This document shows positions 49,684 through 57,732 of a DNA stretch of 64,000 bases, one piece after another; within the stretch, counting starts at the first letter, position 1, and each line of letters begins with the position of its first letter. The notes below the pieces were generated by a model, which saw only the letters and a program-made list of their open reading frames with translations, did not search any database and was not told the DNA's origin. The position numbers and the translations under genes are program-made. Source of the stretch: an uncultured Lysobacteraceae bacterium (GTDB lineage Bacteria > Pseudomonadota > Gammaproteobacteria > Xanthomonadales > Xanthomonadaceae); assembly GCA_902825775.1 (NCBI GenBank), contig CADECF010000004.1:215477-279476 (forward strand), given 5' to 3'.

Positions 49684-50541
49684 TAGCGACCGCTCTTGCT
49701 TTGTAGAGCGGGGCTTGCCCCGCTGCTCTTGCTTCATGCCGTCATCCCAGCGAAAGCTGGGACCCATTTTGCTTTTGCCCGTCGCCCGTCATCCCGGCGC
49801 ACGCCGGACTGCGGAGGCAGGATGCCGGAGCGAACATCTGCGCAGCAGATGGCCCGCAGGGCATGCCGCAGGAGCGGCATGTCATCCAGTCCCGACGTGG
49901 CCGGTGCGTGACGCAGCGACTCGCGCCATGGAAAAAAGCTTCCGGCTGCGCCGGGTCTCTTTCTTTGTTGGCCCACTGCGCGCGCCAGGAGCGCGCGCGA
50001 ACGGCGAAACCGGCCCCGAAGGGGTGAGCGCCAGGGATGGCGCGAACCAAGAAAGTAACCACTGCGCCGCAGGAGCGGCGCGAACGGCGAAGCCGGCCCA
50101 CAGGGCGCAGGGCAGGATGCCCGGAGTAAAGAAAGGGCCGAAGCTTAAGTGATTCGTCGCGTCTGAAAGGCTGCAGGCGGCCTTAGCTTTCGTCGTGGTT
50201 GACCTTCTTACGCCGGTGTTAGATTTTGATTCGCCGCAGTTGAGTGACGTGGCTTTTGCGAATTTACCCTGAGGAGGCATTCGGGGGTCGCACCGATCGC
50301 GAGAACACGCAAGCAAAGAGCAGCGGAGCAAGCTCCGCTCTACAAAGGTACGTGCGAATTCATTCGCACGCTCTTGATATGCCGAAAAGCGTGCGAATGA
50401 ATTCGCACCTAGGGAAAGCAAGAGCGGAAAGCTCCGCTGCGACAAAGGCGACCGGGGCAGGTTACATTTGGCGCCGCCCTGCCGGCCACGCCTGAGGAAT
50501 CCGCCCGCTTGCTCGTCCGATTAGTCCGCGCGATAGGGCCG
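49684..50541. repeat. Gene-free composite repeat array B
   Basis: An 858-base region without a credible gene. It carries GCGGGGCTTGCCCCGC (49690-49735), the AGCGAAAGCT unit (49739-49770), a CATGGAAAAAAGCTTCCGG block (49927-49950) that is the reverse of 43290-43320 in array A, GCGCCAGGAGCGCGCGCGAACGGCGAA modules (two variants from about 49981 and 50063), the conserved block 50181-50213, GCGGAGCAAGCTCCGC (50314-50345) and the TGCGAATTCATTCGCA doublet (50346-50411). Open frames across it are unlikely to be real. Confidence 0.82.
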
Positions 50542-50955
50542 ATGTGGAAGCGGGTCGCCGTGTACGGAATCCTGCTGGCCGTGGTCGCGCTCGCGCTGCA
50601 ATGGCTCGACTATCAGCGGCTGGCGCGGACGCGTTGGGAGGAGGTCTATGCCGTCGCCATCGCTCTGGCCTTCCTCGCGCTGGGCATCTTCGTGGGCGCG
50701 CGCGGGTTCGCCGGCGCGCGCAAAGCGGCCTTCGACGGCAATCCGCAGGCGCAGGCCGCACTGGGCATCAGCGCGCGCGAGCTGGCCGTGCTGCAGGAAA
50801 TCGTCGCCGGCCGCTCCAACAAGGAGATCGGCGCGCGCCTGCACATCGCCCCCAGCACGGTGAAAACGCACGTGGCGCGGCTGTACGAAAAGCTGGGCGC
50901 CAAGCGCCGCACCGAGGCGGTCAACCGGGCCCGCGAGCTGGGTTTGGTGCCCTGA
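50542..50955 (+). CDS. Membrane-anchored LuxR-type regulator
   Basis: A 137-residue protein with two N-terminal membrane helices (VAVYGILLAVVALALQWL, about 5-22, and VYAVAIALAFLALGIFVGA, about 36-54) joined by a short loop, and a C-terminal GerE/LuxR helix-turn-helix (about 76-135; ISARELAVLQEIVAGRSNKE, STVKTHVARLYEKLGAKRRT). It has no receiver domain. The ATG at 50542 is preferred over a TTG at 50509. It precedes a DUF4199 membrane protein gene, a pairing that suggests shared control. Confidence 0.83.
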   Translation: MWKRVAVYGILLAVVALALQWLDYQRLARTRWEEVYAVAIALAFLALGIFVGARGFAGARKAAFDGNPQAQAALGISARELAVLQEIVAGRSNKEIGARLHIAPSTVKTHVARLYEKLGAKRRTEAVNRARELGLVP

Positions 50956-51064
50956 TCCTTCCGTCCTCGGACCGATCGGGCCAAAATCATCCTTTCGGCC
51001 GATTGCCCGCCGCCGCGCGGACGCCGCCAATAGGGGCTCCGAAAAACTCGAGAAGGGGTGTCCC

Positions 51065-51604
51065 ATGCTGAAAAAGATCCTGTCCTACGGCGCAGCCTCC
51101 GGCCTGATCGTCGGCGGCGTGCTGTCTCTCATCATCGTGACGATGGGCGACCGCATGCAGCACGGCGCGACCGGCATGATGATCGGCTATCTGACCATGT
51201 TGGTCGGGCTGAGCCTCGTGTTCGTAGCGATCAAGCGGCACCGCGACGTCGACCTGGGCGGCGTGATCCGCTTCTGGCCCGCATTCGGGCTGGGCCTGGG
51301 CGTGAGTTTCGTCGCCAGCCTGTTTTACGTCGCAGCCTGGGAAGCCACGCAGGCCATCACGCAAATGGATTTTGCCGGCACGTACAGCAAAGCGGTGATC
51401 GAGCGGCAGAAGGCGGCCGGCGTCAGCGGCGAAGCGCTGGCCAAGCTCGTGGCCGATATGGAGCAGTTCAAAACCGATTACGCCAACCCGGCCTACCGCC
51501 TGCCGATGACGTTTACCGAGATCTTCCCGGTCGGCGTGATCGTTTCGCTGATATCGGCGGCACTGTTGCGCAACAGTCGGTTGTGGCCGGCGCGACGCGG
51601 CTGA
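51065..51604 (+). CDS. DUF4199 membrane protein
   Basis: A 179-residue protein with four hydrophobic segments (about 9-28, 37-57, 67-93 and 150-170), separated by a hydrophilic helical loop with YSKAVIERQKAAGVSGEALA. This matches DUF4199. GAAGGGGTG precedes the ATG. It lies 109 bases after the membrane-anchored LuxR gene, likely in the same transcript or under its control. Function is unknown. Confidence 0.8.
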   Translation: MLKKILSYGAASGLIVGGVLSLIIVTMGDRMQHGATGMMIGYLTMLVGLSLVFVAIKRHRDVDLGGVIRFWPAFGLGLGVSFVASLFYVAAWEATQAITQMDFAGTYSKAVIERQKAAGVSGEALAKLVADMEQFKTDYANPAYRLPMTFTEIFPVGVIVSLISAALLRNSRLWPARRG

Positions 51605-51824
51605 GACGGCCGACGGCAGTCCGGGTCGAAGCGGAGTCCGGCGAGCGCGAGCCGGGCCTCCGTCGCCGGCAGCTCAGGCCGCGTATGCGGTCAGGCCGTA
51701 CCACGGTCGACGCGCGTGGCTAACCAATGCCAGTGGCGCGTCGGGGTCGGCGGGATCAGCCTGCCTGCGAACGGCCGCGTGCGCCTCACCCGCGGCCGTG
51801 CTCCGACTTCGCAAGGGAGAGCAT

Positions 51825-52454
51825 ATGACATACGTCGAGACGCTGGCCGCAACGCTGGTCTGCGCCATCTCCGTCTCGTTCGCACCGGCTGCGCAGGCCG
51901 ACAAGGTATTCGTGATATTGAAAGGCGAAGTGACCCACGTCATCGATCCGGACGGTTATCTATCCGACAAGGTCCAACCGGGCGATCCATTCTTCGGCAC
52001 GTATACTTATGAGTCGACGACACCGGACCCTCACCCTGATCCTTCATGGGGCGACTACTGGCATGGCGCCCAGGGTTACGGCATCAGCTTCTCCGTCAAC
52101 GCACTGCACTTCCGCACGGATCCCCTGAATACCGATTTCTATATCGGCATCGTCAACGATCTGCAGGGCCACGACCGCTACGAAATGGTGTCGCAGAAAA
52201 CGTTGTTCGACATAGAGGTACCAGGCGGCAGCGAGGACGGCAACTACATCGGCTGGCACCTGACCGACTACAGCCAGCAAGCGCTCTCCAGCGACAAATT
52301 GCCCAACCAGGCACCGTATCTGCGCAACTGGAAGGACGGCAATGTCGTGAACATCATCAGCAACATCAACGGCGACTCGTCCTTCCGGATCGTCGCAAAG
52401 GTCACTTCGGCCACCACCTGCCAGAACAAATCCTGCACCTGCCCGGCGCAATGA
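51825..52454 (+). CDS. Secreted protein of unknown function
   Basis: A 209-residue exported protein with a signal peptide of about 26 residues (APAAQA/DKVFV) and AAGGGAG before the ATG at 51825. The mature part is Asp/Tyr/His rich (TYTYESTTPDPHPDPSWGDY, IGWHLTDYSQQALSSDKLPN) and ends with a Cys-rich tail, TTCQNKSCTCPAQ, that likely forms disulfides. Base composition is lower in GC than its neighbours, which could mean later acquisition. I do not recognise a family. Confidence 0.65.
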   Translation: MTYVETLAATLVCAISVSFAPAAQADKVFVILKGEVTHVIDPDGYLSDKVQPGDPFFGTYTYESTTPDPHPDPSWGDYWHGAQGYGISFSVNALHFRTDPLNTDFYIGIVNDLQGHDRYEMVSQKTLFDIEVPGGSEDGNYIGWHLTDYSQQALSSDKLPNQAPYLRNWKDGNVVNIISNINGDSSFRIVAKVTSATTCQNKSCTCPAQ

Positions 52455-52492
52455 AGCTCTCGCGGGCCGGCTATCGCCGGCCTGCTACGCGG

Positions 52493-52765
52493 TCAAAGCG
52501 CACGCACCAGGCTGTGCACTTCTTCCACTTTGCGCTTGGGTCGGATCCCCGGCGGCAGGTTGGGCGCGACGTGTTCGGCGAAGAAGCGGTTGGCGTCGTC
52601 CTTGCTCTCCCACAACTCGATCACGCGCCAGCCTTCTTCCGAGGGGCGCGCGGAGTGCAGGATGAAACCCGGCGCCTTCTTTATGGCCTCGCCGAGCACG
52701 GCCATCATGCCGTCGTATTTTTCCTGCGTTTGGCCGGCCACTTCCGCCATCACGATCACCGCCAT
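52493..52765 (-). CDS. Antibiotic-biosynthesis-monooxygenase-fold protein
   Basis: A 90-residue small protein of the ABM/dimeric alpha-beta barrel fold. The start AVIVMAEVAGQTQEKYDGMM and the core PGFILHSARPSEEGWRVIELWES are typical. The frame is open upstream to 52930, but ATG 52765 matches the domain. Such proteins may be oxygenases, heme or quinone-binding proteins, or non-enzymatic. Role unknown. Confidence 0.8.
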   Translation of the reverse strand: MAVIVMAEVAGQTQEKYDGMMAVLGEAIKKAPGFILHSARPSEEGWRVIELWESKDDANRFFAEHVAPNLPPGIRPKRKVEEVHSLVRAL

Positions 52766-52930
52766 TGCGTTTCTCCGTACGGCCCGACGGATGCGCGGGC
52801 CCTGCCCGATCGAGCCTGCCCCCGCAAGCGCGCGGTTGCCAGCTACCGGTGTACGTGGATGGCCCTGCCTTTCGTCAGCCACGGCCGGCCGCTCTGCCTT
52901 GGATCCGGCCAAGCCCGAGCCTCTAAGCAA

Positions 52931-52962
52931 ACAAAAAAGCGGCAGGGATTTCTCCCTGCCGC
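52931..52962 (-). terminator. Terminator downstream of the FAS1 gene
   Basis: On the minus strand a GCGGCAGGGA/TCCCTGCCGC stem with a four-base loop (52939-52962) is followed by a CTTTTTTGT tract. It lies about 25 bases after the FAS1 stop and looks like a standard intrinsic terminator. It also insulates the ABM gene. Confidence 0.85.
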
Positions 52963-52986
52963 CAGTTCATGTTTTTTGCGAAACGG

Positions 52987-53442
52987 TTACTGCTTGGTCG
53001 GCGCCGGCGCCGGCATGTTCACCTTGTCGATGCCATGGATCACGCCATTGCTGGAACCGATGTCGGCCGCAGTCACCTGCGCGCCATCGATCACGACCTT
53101 GTTATCGACCAGCTTGATGGGAGCGGCCTGGCCATTGACGGTCTTGGCCGATTCCCACTTGCCGATATCGGCCGAGCTCTTGCGGCCGGCGACGACGTGA
53201 TAGTTCAGGATCGAAACCAACTCGCCCTTGTTCTCCGGCTTGAGCAGGTTGTCCAACTGGCCGGCCGGCAGCTTTTCGAATGCGGCGTCGGTCGGAGCGA
53301 AGATGGTGAACGGGCCCGGGCCGTTGAGGGTCTCGCTCAGGCCGGCGGTTTCGACGGCCTTGGCGAAGGTCTTGAACGTGCCGTTGGCGACGGCCGTATC
53401 CATGAGGTTGGAGCCGGCCGGGGTATTGGCGGGAGTATTCAT
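52987..53442 (-). CDS. Fasciclin (FAS1)-domain protein, no signal peptide
   Basis: A 151-residue protein made of one FAS1 domain. NLMDTAVANGTFKTFAKAVE opens the domain; the H1 and H2 style conserved regions are GPFTIFAPTDAAFEKLPAG and ILNYHVVAGR; it ends GVIHGIDKVNMPAPAPTKQ. Bacterial FAS1 proteins are usually exported, but the ATG at 53442 and even a TTG at 53463 leave no leader. The cell location is therefore unclear. A terminator follows. Confidence 0.85.
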   Translation of the reverse strand: MNTPANTPAGSNLMDTAVANGTFKTFAKAVETAGLSETLNGPGPFTIFAPTDAAFEKLPAGQLDNLLKPENKGELVSILNYHVVAGRKSSADIGKWESAKTVNGQAAPIKLVDNKVVIDGAQVTAADIGSSNGVIHGIDKVNMPAPAPTKQ

Positions 53443-53848
53443 AAGTAGTGTTGCCTTTTTCAATGATTCGAACAGCAGACGAATCGAAAGCGGCCGAAGC
53501 CGTAGCTCCTGCCGATGGCAGGAGTGCGATGCTCAGTGCGGAGAAGGGAGGGCGGTGCGAGCGCGGCTGAGTGGCCGTTGCGACATTGCGTCGCTTAGCC
53601 ATTGCAGGATGCGCCAAGCGTTGTTAGTTGGGTGTTATCCGAATCGCCTTTCGTCCGATAGTCGCGCTTACTAACGATTCAGCGCGCGTAATGATTGGCG
53701 TGGAATCGGTTCGCAAAGGACGACGACGCTCGAAAGCGTTCTTCTTACCCATCGAACACGTATTTTCCTACGGCTCTGCGCACGCTACTTATAGGTAGAC
53801 TACCTATTGCTATGTAGACTCAATCACAAGTTCTCATATGTTAGTGGC
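53443..53848. other. Gene-free region between FAS1 and Xre genes
   Basis: This 406-base divergent gap contains the promoter of the FAS1 gene and of the Xre gene. Visible features are an inverted repeat GATTCG/CGAATC (53465-53470 and 53480-53485) near the FAS1 start and the palindrome at 53791-53807. The rest is AT-richer than average, and I see no coding signal or RNA gene in it. Confidence 0.6.
53791..53820 (+). promoter_or_regulatory. Palindromic operator of the Xre regulator
   Basis: ATAGGTAGACTACCTAT (53791-53807) is a perfect 17-base palindrome with eight-base arms, followed by TGTAGACT (53813-53820), a repeat of the GTAGACT half-site 19 bases later. The site is 29-58 bases upstream of the Xre start. 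Helix-turn-helix regulators commonly control their own gene, so an autoregulatory operator is inferred. Confidence 0.6.
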
Positions 53849-54070
53849 ATGACGATTCTGCTCATGCAGCGAATAGGGCGCGCGCTCAGGGACCGTCGAA
53901 AGAGCGCGGGTAGAAGTCAGGAAAGTTTCGCCGGACAGATCGGCATGCACCGGACGTACTACAGCGCCATCGAGCGCGGCGAGAAAAATCTGCAAATCGA
54001 TACCCTGCAACGCGTCTGCGACGGGCTGGGCGTGCAGATGTGGCAGATCATGAAGGACGCGGATCTTTGA
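53849..54070 (+). CDS. Xre-family transcription regulator
   Basis: A 73-residue helix-turn-helix protein. The HTH is QESFAGQIGMHRTYYSAIER with the following GEKNLQIDTLQRVCDGLGV, the standard Xre/HTH_3 layout with the second helix RTYYSAIERG. It resembles the DNA-binding subunit of small regulators and restriction-control proteins. An ATG at 53864 and a TTG at 53807 are other starts. The palindrome upstream suggests it represses itself. No restriction or toxin gene is next to it. Confidence 0.8.
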   Translation: MTILLMQRIGRALRDRRKSAGRSQESFAGQIGMHRTYYSAIERGEKNLQIDTLQRVCDGLGVQMWQIMKDADL

Positions 54071-54078
54071 TCTTTTTT

Positions 54079-54157
54079 TGTGGGAGCGGCTTTAGCCGCG
54101 AGCTTTTTTGCTGGGTCGCAGCATCTGGAAAAGCTCGCGGCTAAAGCCGCTCCCACG
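54079..54157. repeat. Inverted repeat doublet between Xre and MFS genes
   Basis: TGTGGGAGCGGCTTTAGCCG starts at 54079 and its mirror copy ends at 54157. It is the same family as 3987-4065, with T in place of C in the central GGCTTTAGCC. It separates the convergent Xre and MFS genes and may act as a terminator for either. Confidence 0.85.
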
Positions 54158-54172
54158 AAATAAAGAGCTGAG

Positions 54173-55420
54173 CTACGCGGGTTGAGAAAGAGACGTCGCG
54201 CCGTCGTCGTTCCGCCGCCGCCGCGCCGACGGAAAGAACAGCGCGATCCCAGCCGCCGCCAGGCCGACGACCATCGATCCGAGGTACAGCCAGGTGTAGC
54301 TGCCGAAGCGATCGTACAGCCAGCCGCCCACCAGCGGCCCGAGCGCCATGCCCAGACCGGAGAGCAGTGTCGCCGCGCCCAGCACGGTGCCCAAGATCCG
54401 CGGCGAGAACGCTTCGCGCGCGAGCGAGGCGTACAACGGCATCGTGCCGCCGTATGCCATGCCGAACACGATCGCCACCGCGTAGAACCCATCGAGCTCG
54501 CTCACCCGCAGATAAGCGGCCGCCGCGAACGCCTGCACCAGCAACCCCGCCACCAGGACGCGCTTGGCGCCGAGCTTGTCGGCCAGTACGCCGAACAGCA
54601 ATCGGCCGCCCAATCCGGCCGCGCCTTCCATGCTGTAGATGGTCACCGCCGCAGTCACGGTCAGCCCGCAACCCACGGCGTAGCTCACGGTGTGGAAGAT
54701 CGGCCCCGAGTGCGCCGCGCAACAGGCGAAATAGGCCAGGCCCAGCACGATGAAGGGTTTGGATCGCAATGCCCGTCCTGCGTTCATCTGCTGCGTGCCG
54801 GCGATGTCGTTCGGACCGGCGGTTGCGGCGCCCGGCGTCGCACGCACGAACCACACGGCCGGCAACGTCAGCGCCCAGGACAGCACGCCGACGATCAATA
54901 GCGTCTCGCGCCAGTCGTACTGGCCGATCAGCCACGCGACCAGCGGCGAGAGCGTCATCGGCGCCACGCCCACGCCTGCGGACACCAACGATATCGCCAA
55001 GTTGCGGCGCCGCTCGAACGAGGCGGCCGTCGCCGCGATCACCGGCGCGAAGAAGCTGGCTACCGCCGCGCCCAGCAGCACGCCGTAGCTGAGTTGGAAC
55101 TGCAACAGGCTGCCGGCGCGGCTGGCGAGTACGCAGGCCAGGCCCAGCAGTATCGAACCGGCCAGCACCACCACGCGAGGGCCGTAGCGATCGCTCAGCA
55201 TGCCCCAACCGAAGCCGGCGAAGCCCATGCTGAGGAAGGCCAGCGTCATCGCACTGGAAAGCCCTGCGCGCGACCAGCCGGTGGCGGCGCTCATCGGCGT
55301 CAACAGCACCGCCAACGCGAACACGGCGCCGACGGCGACGCAGCCCATCAGCGCGCCGGCCGCGACCAGAGTCCAATTGCGATCCAAGCCGGGTGAAGAC
55401 GTTTTCGAGGCGTGATTCAT
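54173..55420 (-). CDS. MFS transporter, monocarboxylate/OxlT type
   Basis: A 415-residue membrane transporter with twelve predicted helices. The MFS loop motif GWGMLSDRYGPRVVV lies between helices 2 and 3, and the matching motif GRLLFGVLADKLGAKRVLV in the second half. A pattern with PMSAATGWSRAGLSSAMTLA resembles OxlT/MCT-like members. The ion or acid carried is unknown. It is divergent from the SRPBCC gene; both share the 239-base gap that contains the palindromic operators. Confidence 0.85.
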   Translation of the reverse strand: MNHASKTSSPGLDRNWTLVAAGALMGCVAVGAVFALAVLLTPMSAATGWSRAGLSSAMTLAFLSMGFAGFGWGMLSDRYGPRVVVLAGSILLGLACVLASRAGSLLQFQLSYGVLLGAAVASFFAPVIAATAASFERRRNLAISLVSAGVGVAPMTLSPLVAWLIGQYDWRETLLIVGVLSWALTLPAVWFVRATPGAATAGPNDIAGTQQMNAGRALRSKPFIVLGLAYFACCAAHSGPIFHTVSYAVGCGLTVTAAVTIYSMEGAAGLGGRLLFGVLADKLGAKRVLVAGLLVQAFAAAAYLRVSELDGFYAVAIVFGMAYGGTMPLYASLAREAFSPRILGTVLGAATLLSGLGMALGPLVGGWLYDRFGSYTWLYLGSMVVGLAAAGIALFFPSARRRRNDDGATSLSQPA

Positions 55421-55539
55421 CGATGCGTTCCGCAGGGCTGCTGTCTATACGTCGAACCCGCGTGCCGGAAATCGACACCCTGCCCCGGTGAATCGGGTCC
55501 ATGTAAGCGCCAATTCAGCATCGTTGGTCCCAACCGATA

Positions 55540-55597
55540 TTCAACCAGAAAGTTGACTTTAGCGGAGCCCGCACCTATATTCAACCATGTGGTTGAA
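55540..55597 (+). promoter_or_regulatory. Promoter overlapped by two ArsR-like operator palindromes
   Basis: A consensus-like promoter, TTGACT (55553-55558), 17-base spacer, TATATT (55576-55581), is overlapped by two palindromes. TTCAACCAGAAAGTTGAC (55540-55557) spans the -35 and TTCAACCATGTGGTTGAA (55580-55597), a perfect 18-base palindrome, starts in the -10. It faces the SRPBCC gene. The paired TTCAACC sites are in the right place to repress it. ArsR-family repressors typically control SRPBCC genes, but no ArsR gene is nearby. Confidence 0.75.
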
Positions 55598-55659
55598 CTA
55601 GATTCTTCCGCATGCGTCGCCCCGCGCCGAGCCGCGCATCACACGAAAAGGAGACACCC

Positions 55660-56106
55660 ATGGTCGATATCCTGCATAAGGTCGGCATCAAGTCGTCCGG
55701 AAAAAACGAGGTCTACAACGCCATCGCCACGCCCGCGGGCCTGGCCGCATGGTGGACGGACGAAGTGAAAGGCGATGGCGAAGCCGGCGGCGCCCTGCAC
55801 TTCCAGTTCGGCGAACGCGGCTTCTTCGACATGAAAGTACTCGAAGCCGATCCCGGCAAACGCGTGCTATGGCAGGTAACCGATGGGCCGCAGGAATGGA
55901 TCGGCACCAAAATAATCTGGGACCTGAGGCAAGGAGACGGCCATACCGTGGTCCTGTTCAAGCACGAAGGCTGGCGCGAACCGGTGGAGTTCATGCACCA
56001 CTGCAGCACCAAATGGGCCGTTTTCCTGCTGAGCCTGAAAGCGCTGCTGGAAACCGGTAAAGGTTCGCCGTATCCGGACGATGTCAAGGTCGACGAGTGG
56101 AATTGA
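55660..56106 (+). CDS. SRPBCC (AHSA1-like) protein
   Basis: A 148-residue protein of the START/AHSA1-like fold. The domain start DILHKVGIKSSGKNEVYNAI and the segment LAAWWTDEVKGDGEAGGALH with a later GWREPVEFMHHCSTKWAVFL fit the SRPBCC family that binds hydrophobic ligands. AAAAGGAG precedes ATG 55660. Members in this group are often encoded next to an ArsR repressor; here only the operators remain. The function is unknown. Confidence 0.85.
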   Translation: MVDILHKVGIKSSGKNEVYNAIATPAGLAAWWTDEVKGDGEAGGALHFQFGERGFFDMKVLEADPGKRVLWQVTDGPQEWIGTKIIWDLRQGDGHTVVLFKHEGWREPVEFMHHCSTKWAVFLLSLKALLETGKGSPYPDDVKVDEWN

Positions 56107-56168
56107 AACCGTAGCTCGGGCGGGACCGCAGGCAGTTTCTGCGGAGCGGCTTCCGTGTGAGCGGCTTT

Positions 56169-56350
56169 TGTGGGAGCGGCTTCAGCCGCGAGCTTTCCGC
56201 TTTTCTTTTGTCATCCCGAGCGCAGCGAGGGATCTGCTTGCGGTGCGACGGAAAACAGATTCCTCGCAGCGCTCGGATGACAGCGCTTCGCTGGTGACGG
56301 CAGCTGAAGAGCTCGCGGCTGAAGCCGCTCCCACAAAAGCCGCTCCCACG
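56169..56350. repeat. Nested repeats between SRPBCC and next gene
   Basis: An outer doublet of the GGAGCGGCTTCAGCCGC family (56169-56194 and 56310-56335, with a partial third unit to 56350) encloses another inverted pair, TCATCCCGAGCGCAGCGAGG from 56211 mirrored by the unit ending at 56281. The inner type is not seen elsewhere in the window. The 264-base gap contains no gene. Confidence 0.8.
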
Positions 56351-56370
56351 AAAATCAACAGCCAGGCGCT

Positions 56371-57027
56371 TTACCGGCCCGGCACGTTCTCGAAACCGAC
56401 TACGAACGTCGTCCCGCCGCCTTCCGCGGGCTGGTGAGAAATCGTCGCTTCGCGGGATTTGCCGCAGCCGCTCACGACCCAGCGTTCCACTATTTTACGT
56501 TGCTGCCCGGTACCGGTTTCGCTGGTCACGTCGGTCTGGATCGAATCCAGGTCCTGGCACGACATCAGCGAGACGCTCGCCGGATACAACTGTTTCCAGA
56601 TATCGTGCCGCAGGTTGCGGTCGGTGAGCGTTTTGCCGCTGAATGCGAGCGGCACGCCGTAGCGCAGGTTGTTCACTACGTACTTGCATATCTTGGGCGC
56701 GTCCGCGGCCAGTTGCGGATCGAAGGCCTTGCGCGTTTCCGCCAGCACATGGGGTTCGTTCAATTCCGGCATCAGCCGCTCGGCGGCCACGCGGCCACGC
56801 TCTACGGCCGCGCCGTTCTCGGTCTGCCATTGTCGGAGCGTCGCGCGTATTTCTTCGGCGTTCGCAGGCAGCTTTTCCGCGCACTGCCCGGCTACGTAGC
56901 CCGACTGCACCGACTGGGTGAAAGCGCGCATATCCAAATAATGCGCCATGATCTCGGCCTGGTCCGCCGCACCGGCCGGCGCTTGCAACAGCATGGCGGC
57001 CGCGAAAGCCGCAAAACGCATCTTCAT
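56371..57027 (-). CDS. Exported protein of unknown function
   Basis: A 218-residue exported protein with a signal peptide of about 20 residues (PAGAA/DQAEI) and AAGGAG upstream of ATG 57027. The mature part is helical with Cys in AGQCAEKLPAN, APKICKYVVNN, LMSCQDLDS and VSGCGKSREA, which may form two disulfides. The end has a beta-rich segment (RKIVERWVVSGCGKS, GGTTFVVGFENVPGR). I do not recognise the family. Confidence 0.65.
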   Translation of the reverse strand: MKMRFAAFAAAMLLQAPAGAADQAEIMAHYLDMRAFTQSVQSGYVAGQCAEKLPANAEEIRATLRQWQTENGAAVERGRVAAERLMPELNEPHVLAETRKAFDPQLAADAPKICKYVVNNLRYGVPLAFSGKTLTDRNLRHDIWKQLYPASVSLMSCQDLDSIQTDVTSETGTGQQRKIVERWVVSGCGKSREATISHQPAEGGGTTFVVGFENVPGR

Positions 57028-57318
57028 CGGTATCTCCTTATGCCGGGCCTACCGCTCCATGCGGTTCCCCCCGAAACCGGGGCCGATATTAGCGCGGAAT
57101 CCCTGCGAAACCAGGTCTGGCCGAGCGATACCCACCGCCCAGGAGGTGCGGTCGACGTGGCCGGTTACCGTTCAGCCCACCCTTCAGACCCGGATTCGTA
57201 TTCTTGTCGATTCCTGCAGGCGTCGTTCGTCGCAGTGATACAAGGGCCAGGAAAGCCGGAGCGGCCAGAGGCCCGTCGATTCACCCCAAGACCCCGCTAA
57301 TCCAACGGAGAACCAACG

Positions 57319-57732
57319 ATGAGCAAGATGATTTTCATAAACTTGCCGGTGAAGGATCTGGCCGCCTCGACCCGTTTTTACGAAGCGATCGGCTGCACCA
57401 AGAACGAGCAATTCAGCGACCAGAACGCCTCTTCGATGGTCTGGTCGGACGCGATCATCTTCCAACTGCTCGCGCGCGACTACTACTCGACCTTCACCCA
57501 AAAACCGATCGCCGACGCGCACGCCGCCAACGGCATGCTGCTCGCGCTGTCGCAGGACAAGCGCGAGGACGTGGACAACATCGTCGAGGCCGCAGCCTCG
57601 GCGGGCGGCAAGGCCGATACCCGCGAGCCCCAGGACCTGGGCTTCATGTACCTGCGCACATTCGAAGATCCCGATGGCCACACCTTCGAGCCGGCGTGGA
57701 TGAATCCGGACGCGGCGATGCCCGGCCAGTAA
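57319..57732 (+). CDS. VOC-family lactoylglutathione lyase-like protein
   Basis: A 137-residue protein with the vicinal oxygen chelate fold. It starts MIFINLPVKDLAASTRFYEA and ends FMYLRTFEDPDGHTFEPAWM, with the DPDGHTFE motif of many glyoxalase-like proteins. CGGAG lies upstream of the ATG. Length fits the small VOC group annotated as glyoxalase family. The substrate and need for metal are unknown. Confidence 0.86.
   Translation: MSKMIFINLPVKDLAASTRFYEAIGCTKNEQFSDQNASSMVWSDAIIFQLLARDYYSTFTQKPIADAHAANGMLLALSQDKREDVDNIVEAAASAGGKADTREPQDLGFMYLRTFEDPDGHTFEPAWMNPDAAMPGQ

Noticed and set aside
49882-50445. Minus-strand open frame across array B
   Set aside because: The frame consists almost wholly of dispersed repeat modules also seen at 42895-43330, so the predicted protein is repeat-derived and probably spurious.
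53102-53617. Alternative minus frame giving a signal-like start for the FAS1 gene
   Set aside because: It is out of frame with the FAS1 domain; joining them would need a frameshift that nothing else supports.
53849-54070. Antitoxin or restriction controller
   Set aside because: The Xre protein alone fits, but no toxin, methylase or nuclease gene is adjacent on either side.
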